64,000 nucleotides of DNA from Streptomyces bottropensis ATCC 25435 (GTDB taxonomy: Bacteria; Actinomycetota; Actinomycetes; Streptomycetales; Streptomycetaceae), in NCBI RefSeq assembly GCF_000383595.1, contig NZ_KB911581.1, positions 8,887,519 to 8,951,518 of the forward strand, read 5' to 3'. The notes under the pieces were generated by a model that had not been told where the DNA came from, searched no databases, and saw only the letters and a program-made list of their open reading frames with translations. Position numbers and translations under genes: made by a program. Of the stretch, positions 51,360-61,080 are shown piece after piece (position 1 is the first letter of the stretch; the number at the start of each line of letters is the position of its first letter).

Positions 51360-53768
51360 GTGGCCGAGGCGGCAGACTTCCAGGGGACGACTCCCTCACC
51401 TGCCCGCCGGTGGCTGCTGCGCACCGGGGCGCTGCTCGCCGGGGCCCCCCTGCTGACCGGTCTGTTCCAGGTGCCCGCGGCCTCGTCCGCACAGGCGACG
51501 GCGCGGACCTCGCCGACCGAGGCCACGGGGTCGAAAACCGTCGAGGTCTCCCTGGACTCGCTCAGTCCCAGCGTCCCCACCGACGGCGACACCGTCACCG
51601 TCTCCGGCACGGTCACGAACAAGGGCAAGCAGACGGTCACGGACGCCCACGTGGGCCTTCGGGTGGCATCGGCGGCCGTGACCGGTCGCTCGGCCATCGA
51701 CGACGCGGCCAGGCGCAGTGGCTTCGACCAGTTCACCGACGGGACGGAGGTCGGCGGGAAGTACGTCGAGAAGTTCTCCGCGCTCGCCTCCGGTGTGGCT
51801 CAGCCCTTCACCATCTCGGTACCCGTCAAGGAACTGGACCTCGACGAGGACGGCGTCTACCAGCTGGGTGTCTCGCTTACGGGCAGGACCGCGTCCGCCC
51901 AGTACGACCAGGTTCTCGGAATTCAGCGCACCTTCCTGCCGTGGCAGCCCGACGAGGCGGGCACCAGGACGAAGACGACCTACCTCTGGCCGCTGATCTC
52001 CACCACCCATCTGACGGCCGAGACCGGTCCCGGTGAGCAGCAGACGCCCGTCTTCCGTAACGACGACCTCGCCAAGGAGATCTCTGCGGGCGGCCGCCTG
52101 GAACAGATGCTGACGCTGGGCAAAAACCTGGACATCACCTGGGTGATTGATCCGGATCTCCTGGCGTCGGTTGTCGCGATGACGGAGAGCTACCGGGTCC
52201 GGAGCGGGGACACCACCGTCGCCGGCAGGAACCAGGCCGTCGCCAAGGCGTGGCTGGCGGAGCTGGAGACCGCGGTTCAGGGCGAGGAGGTCATCGCTCT
52301 CCCCTTCGCCGATCCTGACCTCGCTGCGCTGGCCCACAACGGCAAGACGATCACGGGCTCCCTGAGCCGGCTGAAGGGCGCCACCGATGTGGCCTCGGAC
52401 ACCGTCGAGAACATCCTCCGGGTGGTACCGAAGACGGACTTCGCCTGGCCCGTCAACGGCGCCGTCGACCCCTCGATCGTCAAGGTCGCCATCTCCGCGG
52501 GCGCCGACAAGGTGATCGCCCGCAGTGACAGCCTGCAGGAAAGCAGCAGCCTGTCCTACACGCCCAACGCGGCCCGGCCGATCGGGGGCGGCACCACGGC
52601 GGTGGTCGCGGACGCCCGGTTGTCGACCGCCTTCCGGGGCGACATGACGAAGGCCGAGAGTTCGACGCTGGCCGTACAGAGGTTCCTCGCCCAGAGCCTG
52701 GTGACCGACCTCCAGAACAACAAGCAGCGCAGCGTCGTGATCGCCCCGCAGCGCATGCCGTCGGCGAGCCAGGCGCAGACGATGGCGCAGGCACTGACGG
52801 CACTCCAAGGGGGCAACTGGTCGCAGCCCCAGGAGCTGTCCGAGGCCGCCGCCGCGAAGCCCGACCCGCGCGCCAGCACGACGATTCCGTCCGCCTCGGC
52901 CTACCCCAAGTCGCTGCGGAAGCAGGCGCTGCCCAAGTCGGCGTTCGAGGAGATCCACGCCACTCAGGCCGACCTCGACCGCTTCAAGGTGATCCTCTCG
53001 GACCAGTCCCGCGTGGTCACGCCGTTCGGCAGGACCATGGACCGGGAGATGTCCACGTCCTGGCGGGGCCGCTCCATGGAGGGAGCGGTCTACCGCAACA
53101 ATGTGCAGTCGTACCTCAACTCGCTCACCGGCCAGGTCCGGCTGATCAGGAAGTCCGAGACGAAGCTCTCGGGCCGCAGCGCGACGATCCCCGTGACCGT
53201 TCAGAACAACCTCGTACAGGGCGTCGACAATCTGACGCTGCGCCTCAGGTCAAAGGCCCCCAAGCGCCTGTTGATCGGCGACAAGGCCTTCGCTGAGCAG
53301 TCCGTCGACATCTCGGGTGGACACAGCGAGTCGGTGAAGTTCACCACCAACGCCGCGGCCAACGGAAAGGTCGACGTCGTCGCCCAGCTCTACACCGCGG
53401 ACGGCGAGAAGTATGGTGACGAGGTCGAGTTCACGGTGAACGTCACCGAGATCACGCCTACGGTCATGCTGGTCATCGCAGGTGGCGTCCTGCTCCTCGT
53501 GCTCGCCGGCTTCCGGATGTACACACAGCGCAAGCGCGCGGCCGCCCGGCTGGAGGCGGAGGGAGAGTCGGCGGACGACGACTCCTCGGAAAGTGTCCCG
53601 ACGGACGAGACCGCGAACACCGAAGCGCTCTCAGTCGTACACACTGTCGAGGAGGAGACCCCGGCGAAGACGGGGACGGACGAGCCGGAGCACCCGAGTG
53701 ACCCGGCACCGGACACCGCTCCGGAAAGCGCCGACCCGTCCGGCACGGGTGAGAGAGTGGACCGTTGA
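51360..53768 (+). CDS. secreted/membrane DUF6049 family protein
   Basis: 802 residues. N-terminus has a basic stretch and hydrophobic core (RRWLLRTGALLAGAPLLTGL), a signal peptide ending near ASSAQA. A beta-sandwich domain follows (VEVSLDSLSPSVPTDGDTVTVSG), then a large mixed domain. One membrane helix near residue 700 (TVMLVIAGGVLLLVLAGF) leaves a charged acidic cytoplasmic tail. Position before murJ matches the mycobacterial membrane protein upstream of mviN, so a role in cell-wall assembly is likely but unproven. It begins the DUF6049-murJ-pseudokinase-sigM group. Confidence 0.85.
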   Translation: MAEAADFQGTTPSPARRWLLRTGALLAGAPLLTGLFQVPAASSAQATARTSPTEATGSKTVEVSLDSLSPSVPTDGDTVTVSGTVTNKGKQTVTDAHVGLRVASAAVTGRSAIDDAARRSGFDQFTDGTEVGGKYVEKFSALASGVAQPFTISVPVKELDLDEDGVYQLGVSLTGRTASAQYDQVLGIQRTFLPWQPDEAGTRTKTTYLWPLISTTHLTAETGPGEQQTPVFRNDDLAKEISAGGRLEQMLTLGKNLDITWVIDPDLLASVVAMTESYRVRSGDTTVAGRNQAVAKAWLAELETAVQGEEVIALPFADPDLAALAHNGKTITGSLSRLKGATDVASDTVENILRVVPKTDFAWPVNGAVDPSIVKVAISAGADKVIARSDSLQESSSLSYTPNAARPIGGGTTAVVADARLSTAFRGDMTKAESSTLAVQRFLAQSLVTDLQNNKQRSVVIAPQRMPSASQAQTMAQALTALQGGNWSQPQELSEAAAAKPDPRASTTIPSASAYPKSLRKQALPKSAFEEIHATQADLDRFKVILSDQSRVVTPFGRTMDREMSTSWRGRSMEGAVYRNNVQSYLNSLTGQVRLIRKSETKLSGRSATIPVTVQNNLVQGVDNLTLRLRSKAPKRLLIGDKAFAEQSVDISGGHSESVKFTTNAAANGKVDVVAQLYTADGEKYGDEVEFTVNVTEITPTVMLVIAGGVLLLVLAGFRMYTQRKRAAARLEAEGESADDDSSESVPTDETANTEALSVVHTVEEETPAKTGTDEPEHPSDPAPDTAPESADPSGTGERVDR

Positions 53769-53815
53769 GCGATTGTCGTGGCCGGTTGGCCCGGGGACGA
53801 TGAGGTGGGGTAGGC

Positions 53816-56056
53816 ATGAACGCGCCGTACGACGGTGACCGCGGCCAGGGCGCGGCCGACTCGGGGTATCCCGACGACGGCCAGCTGCCCGGGCCGGGCC
53901 AGGTGCCGCCGCAGCATCCCGCGGACATGTACCTCCAGGACGCCTACGACCAGGACCCCTACCGCGCTCGCGATCTCGCCGCACAGGACCCGGTGGCCGA
54001 GGCTCTCTACGACCGTGCCGCGCACCCCCCGCCCGCTCCGGGCACCTACCAGCCGCAGCAGCCCCTCTACGCGCAGCCGTCGTCGCCGCAGTACGCGCCC
54101 GACCCGCGTGTGTGGGCCCAGACGCCGGCCCCCGAGCCCGAGGGGCCGACCCGGCATCTGCCGTACGGCGACGACGCGCGCACGACCCAGTTCGTCGGCG
54201 TGGACGACCTGGTGACCCAGGCCGGCGAGGAACGCCACGAGCCGGACGCGTTCGCACATCTCTTCCGCGACCAGCAGCAGAGCGGCCCCGCCCCCATGGG
54301 CCAGCCCTCCGTTCCCGGACCGACCCCTGCCCCGTCGTCCGGCCCCGCCCGCCTGGCCTACCAGGAGCCCGCGCCCGCTCCGACACCCCCGCCCGCCCCC
54401 ACCACCACACCCGTGCCGAAGAAGGGCGGGCGGGCTTCGGGCCTGCTCAAGTCGAGCGCCGTGATGGCGGCGGGCACGATGGTGTCGCGCCTGACCGGCT
54501 TCATCCGGTCGGCGATGATCGTCTCGGCGCTGGGCCTCGCCCTGCTGGGTGACGCCTTCCAGGTGGCCTACCAGCTGCCGACGATGATCTACATCCTGAC
54601 CGTCGGTGGCGGCCTCAACTCCGTCTTCGTGCCGCAGCTCGTGCGTGCCATGAAGGACGACGACGATGGCGGTGAGGCCTATGCCAACCGCCTGCTGACC
54701 CTCGTCATGGTGGTCCTCGGCCTTCTCACGGCGCTCGCGATGTTCGCCGCTCCGCTCCTGGTCCGGGCGCTGTCGGTGGGAGTCGCCGACGACGCGGCGG
54801 CCAACGACACCGCGGTCACCTTCACCCGCTACTTCCTGCCCTCCATCTTCTTCATGGGTGTCCATGTGGTGATGGGGCAGATTCTCAACGCCCGCGGCCG
54901 GTTCGGCGCCATGATGTGGACCCCGGTCCTCAACAACGTGGTCATCATCGTCACCCTGGGCGCCTTCCTCTGGGTCTACGGCAGCGCCGCCGACTCCCAC
55001 ATGAACGTGAACAACATTCCGCCGGAGGGGGTGCGACTCCTCGGCGTCGGCATTCTGCTCGGCCTCGTGGTCCAGGCTCTCGCGATGATTCCGTACCTGC
55101 GGGAGACCGGATTCCGTCTGCGGCTCCGCTTCGACTGGAAGGGGCACGGCCTCGGCAAGGCCGCGATGCTCGCCAAGTGGACCATCCTGTTCGTCCTGGC
55201 CAACCAGGCAGGCGCGCTCGTGGTCACCCAGCTGGCCACCGCCGCAGGCATCGACTCCCCTTCCAAGGGAACCGGATTCGCCTCCTACGCCAACGCCCAG
55301 CTCATCTGGGGCCTGCCCCAGGCCATCATCACCGTCTCGCTCATGGCCGCCCTCCTGCCACGTATCTCCCGCTCGGCCGCCGAGGACGACACCGGCGCCG
55401 TGCGTGACGACATCTCACAGGGCCTGCGCACCACGGCGGTCGCCATCGTGCCGATCGCCTTCGGCTTCGTCGCGCTCGGCATCCCGATGTGCACGCTGAT
55501 CTTCGGTTCCTCCGGCACCGGTGCGGCCACCAACATGGGCTTCATGCTGATGGCCTTCGGCCTCGGTCTGATCCCGTACTCCGTGCAGTACGTCGTGCTC
55601 CGCGCCTTCTACGCGTACGAGGACACCCGGACCCCGTTCTACAACACGGTCATCGTGGCCGCCGTCAACGCGAGCGCCTCCGCGGTCTGCTTCTTCGTGA
55701 TCCCGGCCCGCTGGGCCGTGGTCGGCATGGCGGCCTCGTACGGCCTGGCGTACATGATCGGTGTCGGCATCGCCTGGCGCCGGCTCAAGAAGCGGCTGGG
55801 CGGCGACCTGGACGGATCCAGGGTCATGCGGACGTATGCGCGGCTGTCCATCGCCTCTCTGCCCGCGGCGCTGCTCAGTGGCGCCGCCTGCTACGGCATC
55901 AGCCGGACACTGGGGCAGGGTGTCGGTGGCTCGATGCTCGCACTCGTAGGGGGAGGAATCGTGCTGCTCGGTGTCTTCTACGTAGCCGCGCGACGCATGC
56001 GCATCGAAGAGCTCAACTCGATGGTCGGCATGGTACGCGGACGGCTGGGGCGCTGA
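53816..56056 (+). CDS. murJ: MurJ lipid II flippase with long Pro/Gln-rich N-terminal tail
   Basis: 746 residues. The first 200 are Pro/Gln/Asp/Ala-rich and disordered, including repeats of YDQDPY and QPSSPQ type. Residues 205-745 are MurJ: SAVMAAGTMVSRLTGFIRSAMI and fourteen membrane segments with PKG-like and TLI... patterns (IPMCTLIFGSSGTG, ILNARGRFGAM). Flips lipid II across the membrane. Starts 47 bases after the DUF6049 stop. In M. tuberculosis the homologue carries a pseudokinase on the same chain; here that part is the next gene. Confidence 0.95.
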   Translation: MNAPYDGDRGQGAADSGYPDDGQLPGPGQVPPQHPADMYLQDAYDQDPYRARDLAAQDPVAEALYDRAAHPPPAPGTYQPQQPLYAQPSSPQYAPDPRVWAQTPAPEPEGPTRHLPYGDDARTTQFVGVDDLVTQAGEERHEPDAFAHLFRDQQQSGPAPMGQPSVPGPTPAPSSGPARLAYQEPAPAPTPPPAPTTTPVPKKGGRASGLLKSSAVMAAGTMVSRLTGFIRSAMIVSALGLALLGDAFQVAYQLPTMIYILTVGGGLNSVFVPQLVRAMKDDDDGGEAYANRLLTLVMVVLGLLTALAMFAAPLLVRALSVGVADDAAANDTAVTFTRYFLPSIFFMGVHVVMGQILNARGRFGAMMWTPVLNNVVIIVTLGAFLWVYGSAADSHMNVNNIPPEGVRLLGVGILLGLVVQALAMIPYLRETGFRLRLRFDWKGHGLGKAAMLAKWTILFVLANQAGALVVTQLATAAGIDSPSKGTGFASYANAQLIWGLPQAIITVSLMAALLPRISRSAAEDDTGAVRDDISQGLRTTAVAIVPIAFGFVALGIPMCTLIFGSSGTGAATNMGFMLMAFGLGLIPYSVQYVVLRAFYAYEDTRTPFYNTVIVAAVNASASAVCFFVIPARWAVVGMAASYGLAYMIGVGIAWRRLKKRLGGDLDGSRVMRTYARLSIASLPAALLSGAACYGISRTLGQGVGGSMLALVGGGIVLLGVFYVAARRMRIEELNSMVGMVRGRLGR

Positions 56057-56174
56057 CGCGGGGGTACGCGCACAACCATCGTCCGCCGCCGCGTGTCGCT
56101 CATAGCGGCGGACTGTGGGCACAATTGGCTTCGGCGTGTCAGAGCGCTCAACGGATGGGGAGGCAGGAACGACG

Positions 56175-57902
56175 GTGGCGGAACGGAGCACGGCTGCCGT
56201 CGACGTGGCAGACAACAGCGGCGACAAGCCGCTGACCGCGCAAGCGGACCAGTCCACGGCCGACGGGGAGGCCCAGAACCGGGAGCGGGACACGGAGAGC
56301 TCGGCGAGCGAAGAGGCACAGGGGAGCGGCGATACCGAGAGCCCTTCGCAGACGACACCGCCCGAACTGCACAGCGGCCACAAACTCGCCAGGCGCTACC
56401 GCCTCGAAGAGTGCGTCACCCGTCTGGACGGTTTCAGCAGTTGGCGTGCCGTGGATGAGAAACTGCGTCGCGCGGTCGGAGTGCATGTCCTGCCCGCCGA
56501 CCACGCGCGCGCTCGTTCCGTGCTGGCGGCGGCCCGGTCCTCGGCGTTGCTGGGGGACCCCCGCTTCGTCCAGGTACTCGACGCCGTCGAGGAGAACGAC
56601 CTCGTGTACGTGGTGCACGAATGGCTGCCCGACGCCACGGAGCTGACGGCGCTGTTGGCCTCCGGCCCCCTGGAGCCGCACGACGCATACCAGATGGTCA
56701 CGCAGGTCTCCCACGCCATGGCCGCCGCGCACCGTGAGGGCCTCGCGCATCTACGGCTGAACCCGAGCGCCGTGCTGCGTTCCGCCTCCGGGCAGTGGCG
56801 CATCCGCGGTCTCGCGGTGAACGCGGCGTTGCGCGGAATCGGTTCGGAGACCCCCCAGAGGGCGGACACGGAGGCGATCGGCGCGCTGCTCTACGCGGCC
56901 CTCACTCAGCGCTGGCCGTACGAGAACGACGCACACGGCCTCTCAGGGCTCCCCAAGGGCGTCGGGCTCATCGCACCCGACCAGGTCCGTGCGGGCGTCC
57001 ACAGGGGCCTGTCGGAGCTTTCCATGCGCGCGCTCGTCAACGACGGCGCCACCGCTTCCCGCCATGAGACTCCATGCACGACGCCGGAGGAGCTGGTGAA
57101 GGCTGTCGGGGAGATGCCGCGCATCCGCCCGCCGGAGCCCGCGTTCACCGCGCCGCCCGACTACCAGCACACCACGTACCAGCAGGGGACGTACGGCCGT
57201 CAGGCACCGCATCCGGGTCTCACCCAGCCGGTCCAGACCCCGCCGCCGCCGCTGCAGAGCCGAACCGGCAAAGCCCTCAAGTGGGCTGTCTCGGCGCTGC
57301 TGATCGCCGCGCTCGGTCTCGGCAGCTGGCAGCTCGCCGACGCGCTCATGAACAGCAGGGGCCAGTCCAGCGAGCCGGACACCAGCCAGTCGGCCGACGG
57401 CAACGACAAGGGCACGGACAAGGCCAAGCCCGTCACGGCACTCGGCATCAAGGACGCCGCGGAGTACTACCCGGACGGCAAGCCGCAGCACGCCAACGAC
57501 GCGAGGCTGACGTACGACAACAGCTCGTCGACGTACTGGCGGACGTACTCCTACACCGACGGCCCCACATTGGCGCCGTTCAAGCAGGGCGTCGGCATCG
57601 TCTACGACCTGGGCTCGGCCACGGAGGTGTCGGCTGCCTCAATAGGGCTGTACTACACGGGCGACCACACCACGGCCACGCTGTACGGGGCCGACTCCCT
57701 GTCGTCGTCCGCGCCCCTCAGCTCCATGACGAAGATCGCCACGAACAGGACGAGTGGCACCGACCTGAAGATCTCCGCCAAGAAGCCGGTGAAGACCCGG
57801 TACGTTCTCGTGTGGCTCACGGATGTGCCCTACGCGAACCGTGACCAGTTCAGTGGCGCCGGCTACAAGCAGGCGATCACCGACGTGAAGTTCACGGGCT
57901 GA
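56175..57902 (+). CDS. membrane-anchored pseudokinase with C-terminal galactose-binding-like domain
   Basis: 575 residues from a GTG at 56175 with GGAGG eleven bases upstream; a GTG at 56136, ten bases after CACAAT, is an alternative but the added codons lack GC3 bias. Residues 45-300 look like a Ser/Thr kinase with the key residues lost: the ATP lysine position is His (VGVHVL), the HRDLKPEN loop reads AHLRLNPSAVL, and no DFG is found. One membrane helix lies near 375 (VSALLIAALGLGSWQLA). The outer part resembles a discoidin-type fold (DNSSSTYWRTYSYT). It equals the C-terminal half of mycobacterial MviN. Confidence 0.85.
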   Translation: MAERSTAAVDVADNSGDKPLTAQADQSTADGEAQNRERDTESSASEEAQGSGDTESPSQTTPPELHSGHKLARRYRLEECVTRLDGFSSWRAVDEKLRRAVGVHVLPADHARARSVLAAARSSALLGDPRFVQVLDAVEENDLVYVVHEWLPDATELTALLASGPLEPHDAYQMVTQVSHAMAAAHREGLAHLRLNPSAVLRSASGQWRIRGLAVNAALRGIGSETPQRADTEAIGALLYAALTQRWPYENDAHGLSGLPKGVGLIAPDQVRAGVHRGLSELSMRALVNDGATASRHETPCTTPEELVKAVGEMPRIRPPEPAFTAPPDYQHTTYQQGTYGRQAPHPGLTQPVQTPPPPLQSRTGKALKWAVSALLIAALGLGSWQLADALMNSRGQSSEPDTSQSADGNDKGTDKAKPVTALGIKDAAEYYPDGKPQHANDARLTYDNSSSTYWRTYSYTDGPTLAPFKQGVGIVYDLGSATEVSAASIGLYYTGDHTTATLYGADSLSSSAPLSSMTKIATNRTSGTDLKISAKKPVKTRYVLVWLTDVPYANRDQFSGAGYKQAITDVKFTG

Positions 57903-57926
57903 GAGCTCACCGAGAGAGGGGGTCCG

Positions 57927-58637
57927 ATGGCGCCCAGCGCTGATCACAGCGAGGTAAGCGATCAGGATCTCCTGGCTCGGCACGTGGGGGGCGACCCCGA
58001 CGCCTTCAGTGAGCTTGTACGGCGACACCGGGACCGGCTGTGGGCGGTGGCCCTGCGGACGCTCGGAGATCGTGAGGAGGCCGCCGACGCCGTCCAGGAC
58101 GCGCTGGTGTCCGCCTACCGGGCCGCCCACACCTTCCGTGGCCAGGCTGCCGTCACGACCTGGCTGCACCGCATCACGGTGAATGCCTGCCTGGACCGCG
58201 CCCGCAAGACGGCCTCTCGCAAAACGTCGCCCGTCGACGACACCGAGCGGCTGGAGCAGCTGCTGGAGCCGCACGAGTCGGCTTCCGCTCCCGCCGAGCG
58301 CAACGATCTGCACCGCCAGCTGCTGGAGGCCCTCGGCACCCTGCCGCAGGATCAGCGGGCGGCGCTCGTCCTGGTCGACATGCAGGGCTATCCGGTGGCC
58401 GAGGCCGCGCGAATTCTCGACGTACCGACCGGCACCGTGAAGAGCCGTTGTGCCCGTGGCAGAGCCAGACTCCTGCCGCTGCTGACCCATCTGCGTACGG
58501 ATGGTGAGAGCAGCGGCAAAAAGTCGGGGCGTGGAAGGAACCGGGCGCAGGGGACATCCGTCCCACCCGCAGCGGGACCACATGATGCAGGGCCAAGCGA
58601 TTCAGCTGCTGTGAAGGGCGGAGGTGGGCGAGCGTGA
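57927..58637 (+). CDS. sigM: RNA polymerase sigma factor SigM, ECF type
   Basis: 236 residues. Region 2 is DPDAFSELVRRHRDRLWAVALRTLGDREEAADAVQDAL, region 4 is TLPQDQRAALVLVDMQGYPVAEAARILDVPTGTVKSRCARGRARL. The C-terminal 40 residues are a Lys/Gly/Pro tail beyond the usual ECF length. It overlaps the next gene by four bases (GTGA), so it is coupled to its presumed anti-sigma factor. Position between the murJ group and trxB matches sigM of Streptomyces and mycobacteria, linked to oxidative and envelope stress. Confidence 0.93.
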   Translation: MAPSADHSEVSDQDLLARHVGGDPDAFSELVRRHRDRLWAVALRTLGDREEAADAVQDALVSAYRAAHTFRGQAAVTTWLHRITVNACLDRARKTASRKTSPVDDTERLEQLLEPHESASAPAERNDLHRQLLEALGTLPQDQRAALVLVDMQGYPVAEAARILDVPTGTVKSRCARGRARLLPLLTHLRTDGESSGKKSGRGRNRAQGTSVPPAAGPHDAGPSDSAAVKGGGGRA

Positions 58638-59542
58638 CATCCACGACGGACACGGCCGGACACCCCGACGTCGAGGAGATCTCCGACCTCAGCGAAGGTC
58701 TTCTCTCTCCGTCCCGCACCACGCATGTCCGGCAGCATCTGGGCGAGTGCCCGCTCTGCGCCGATGTGTATGCCTCCCTGGAAGAGATCCGCAGTCTGCT
58801 CGGCACCCTGCCAGGACCACCCCGCATGCCCGACGACGTGGCAGGGCGGATCGATGCGGCCCTGGCAGCCGAGGCTCTTCTGAACGCCGCGGCGCCTGAG
58901 CGGGAGACCAGCGCGGAGCCCGCCGCAGCCGACATCTCGCACACCGCCCGGGGGGAGGAGGCCACCACGCATGTTTCACGTGAAACATCGCCGACGGTGG
59001 ATCGCCCTGTCGGTCGTCCACGCGCGTCCACCGGCCCAGGCCGTATGAGCAAGCGGCGCCCCAAGCGTCGTACGACGGTCATCGGTGCTGTCTTCGCGAT
59101 CGCGGCTCTGGGCTTCGGCACGGTCCTCGTCCAGTCGGGCGGCGAGAGTGATGGTCCTACGCGCCAAGCTGCGACCGCGGCTCCCTCGAACTTCTCCGGC
59201 GTCAAGCTGGAGAAGCGTGTCCAAGAGCTCTTGGGCGAGACCAAGACCGAGAACTCGCCCGGCCAGGAGGCCTTCGGCACCGCGACGACGCCGGACAAGA
59301 GCAGAAACACCGTCTTCAAGGCCGAGGTCCCGGTCTGTATCGCGAAGGGCATCGGCGATGTCACGGGGGCGATCGCTTCCGAGCCCGGTACCTACCGGGG
59401 AGCCGACGCCTACCTCGTGCTGCTGCCCGACCGCTCCGACGACTCGCACGTCACCGCTTATGTCGTCGACGCCTCCTGCTTGGACAGGGCTTCGGATCCC
59501 GCCGGGGACGTTCTCCTGAAGCAGTCCTACGCTCGCTCCTGA
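58634..59542 (+). CDS. anti-sigma factor (ZAS type), presumed partner of SigM, containing a parS site
   Basis: 302 residues. The N-terminus has the zinc-binding anti-sigma motif in HVRQHLGECPLCADVY (H-x3-H-x3-C-x2-C). One membrane helix lies near 155 (TTVIGAVFAIAALGFGTVLV), with an outer domain to the end. Coupled to sigM by a GTGA overlap. A parS site at 58973-58986 is read as VSRET in the cytoplasmic linker before the membrane helix. Confidence 0.88.
   Translation: MTSTTDTAGHPDVEEISDLSEGLLSPSRTTHVRQHLGECPLCADVYASLEEIRSLLGTLPGPPRMPDDVAGRIDAALAAEALLNAAAPERETSAEPAAADISHTARGEEATTHVSRETSPTVDRPVGRPRASTGPGRMSKRRPKRRTTVIGAVFAIAALGFGTVLVQSGGESDGPTRQAATAAPSNFSGVKLEKRVQELLGETKTENSPGQEAFGTATTPDKSRNTVFKAEVPVCIAKGIGDVTGAIASEPGTYRGADAYLVLLPDRSDDSHVTAYVVDASCLDRASDPAGDVLLKQSYARS
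58973..58986. other. parS: parS site 14, exact, inside the anti-sigma gene
   Basis: Exact 14-mer, read in frame as Val-Ser-Arg-Glu-Thr. Confidence 0.95.
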
Positions 59543-59617
59543 GGACTGTCTCTCGCGCTGTGGTATGCCTTGCATCCCTCTGCGGCTGTGTGCCGTCTCC
59601 GTGTGCCCGGACACACC

Positions 59618-59644
59618 GGGAATGCGCGCCCCTTAGGATCCGTT
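59618..59644 (+). promoter_or_regulatory. SigR-type promoter of trxBA
   Basis: GGGAAT (59618-59623), 18 bases, then GTT (59642-59644). This matches the thiol-stress sigma factor SigR consensus GGAAT-N18/19-GTT, 74 bases before trxB, a known SigR target in S. coelicolor. Confidence 0.85.
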
Positions 59645-59717
59645 GGGTGGGGTGAGAGTTTCGAGAGCAGCTCCCGCCGGCATTACCCAGCAGTCTCCAG
59701 AGACGAGGAATCAAGCC

Positions 59718-60689
59718 GTGAGCGACGTCCGTAACGTGATCATCATCGGCTCCGGGCCCGCCGGCTACACGGCGGCGCTCTACACCGCGCGCGCGTCGCT
59801 GAAGCCGCTGGTGTTCGAAGGCGCCGTCACCGCGGGCGGCGCGCTGATGAACACCACCGAGGTGGAGAACTTCCCCGGCTTCCGGGACGGCATCATGGGT
59901 CCCGACCTCATGGACAACATGCGTGGCCAGGCCGAGCGATTCGGTGCCGAGCTCATTCCGGACGACATCGTCGCCGTGGACCTGAGCGGCGAGATCAAGA
60001 CCGTCACGGACACGGCAGGCACAGTGCACCGCGCCAAGGCCGTCATCGTCACCACGGGCTCCCAGCACCGCAAGCTCGGGCTGCCCAACGAGGACGCGCT
60101 CTCCGGCCGCGGTGTCTCCTGGTGTGCCACCTGTGACGGGTTCTTCTTCAAGGACCAGGACATCGCTGTGATCGGCGGCGGAGACACGGCGATGGAGGAG
60201 GCGACCTTCCTCTCGCGCTTCGCCAAGTCCGTGACCATCGTCCACCGTCGGGACACGCTGCGCGCCTCCAAGGCGATGCAGGATCGCGCGTTCGCCGACC
60301 CGAAGATCTCCTTTGTGTGGGACAGCGAGGTCGCCGAGATCCAGGGCGACCAGAAGCTCGCCGGGCTGAAGCTGCGCAATCTCAAGACGGGCGAGACCTC
60401 GGAGCTGCCGGCCACGGGCCTGTTCATCGCGATCGGCCACGACCCGCGCACGGAACTCTTCAAGGGTCAGCTCGACCTGGACGACGAGGGTTATCTGAAG
60501 GTGGCCGCTCCGTCGACCCGGACGAACCTGACCGGTGTCTTCGGCGCCGGTGATGTCGTCGACCACACGTACCGGCAGGCGATCACCGCAGCCGGCACCG
60601 GCTGCTCCGCCGCCCTCGACGCCGAGCGGTATCTCGCCGCCCTGGCCGACGGGGACCAGGCCGCGGAGCCCGAGAAGACCACCGTCTGA
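59718..60689 (+). CDS. trxB: thioredoxin-disulfide reductase
   Basis: 323 residues from a GTG at 59718 with GAGGAA upstream. FAD motif IIGSGPAGYTAALYTARA at the start, redox centre CATC in SWCATCDGFFF near 137, NADPH motif GGGDTAMEEATF, FAD motif GVFGAGDVVD. Reduces thioredoxin with NADPH. Forms an operon with trxA (41 bases apart) behind a SigR promoter. Confidence 0.97.
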   Translation: MSDVRNVIIIGSGPAGYTAALYTARASLKPLVFEGAVTAGGALMNTTEVENFPGFRDGIMGPDLMDNMRGQAERFGAELIPDDIVAVDLSGEIKTVTDTAGTVHRAKAVIVTTGSQHRKLGLPNEDALSGRGVSWCATCDGFFFKDQDIAVIGGGDTAMEEATFLSRFAKSVTIVHRRDTLRASKAMQDRAFADPKISFVWDSEVAEIQGDQKLAGLKLRNLKTGETSELPATGLFIAIGHDPRTELFKGQLDLDDEGYLKVAAPSTRTNLTGVFGAGDVVDHTYRQAITAAGTGCSAALDAERYLAALADGDQAAEPEKTTV

Positions 60690-60730
60690 CCCCCGTCCGC
60701 CCCACCGCACCAACCAGTTAGGAGCCCTCA

Positions 60731-61063
60731 GTGGCCGGCACTCTGAAGAACGTGACCGACGACTCCTTCGAGCAGGACGTCCTCAAGAACGACAAGCCCG
60801 TCCTGGTGGACTTCTGGGCCGCCTGGTGCGGTCCGTGCCGCCAGATCGCGCCGTCTCTCGAAGCGATCGCCCAGGAGTACGGCGACAAGATCGAGATCGT
60901 CAAGCTCAACATCGACGAGAACCCGGCCACGGCTGCCAAGTACGGCGTCATGTCGATCCCGACGCTGAACGTCTACCAGGCCGGCGAGGTCGCCAAGACC
61001 ATCGTCGGTGCCAAGCCGAAGGCCGCGATCGTGCGTGACCTTGAGGACTTCATCGCCGAGTGA
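60731..61063 (+). CDS. trxA: thioredoxin
   Basis: 110 residues from a GTG with AGGAG ten bases upstream. Active site WCGPC near 33 and the cis-proline in SIPTLNVYQ. Partner of trxB. The stop is followed one base later by a parS site and then a strong terminator. Confidence 0.97.
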   Translation: MAGTLKNVTDDSFEQDVLKNDKPVLVDFWAAWCGPCRQIAPSLEAIAQEYGDKIEIVKLNIDENPATAAKYGVMSIPTLNVYQAGEVAKTIVGAKPKAAIVRDLEDFIAE

Positions 61064-61064
61064 T

Positions 61065-61078
61065 GTTTCACGTGAAAC
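61065..61078. other. parS: parS site 15, exact, between trxA stop and terminator
   Basis: Exact 14-mer starting two bases after trxA ends; CAT and ATG flank it. Confidence 0.95.
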
Positions 61079-61080
61079 AT

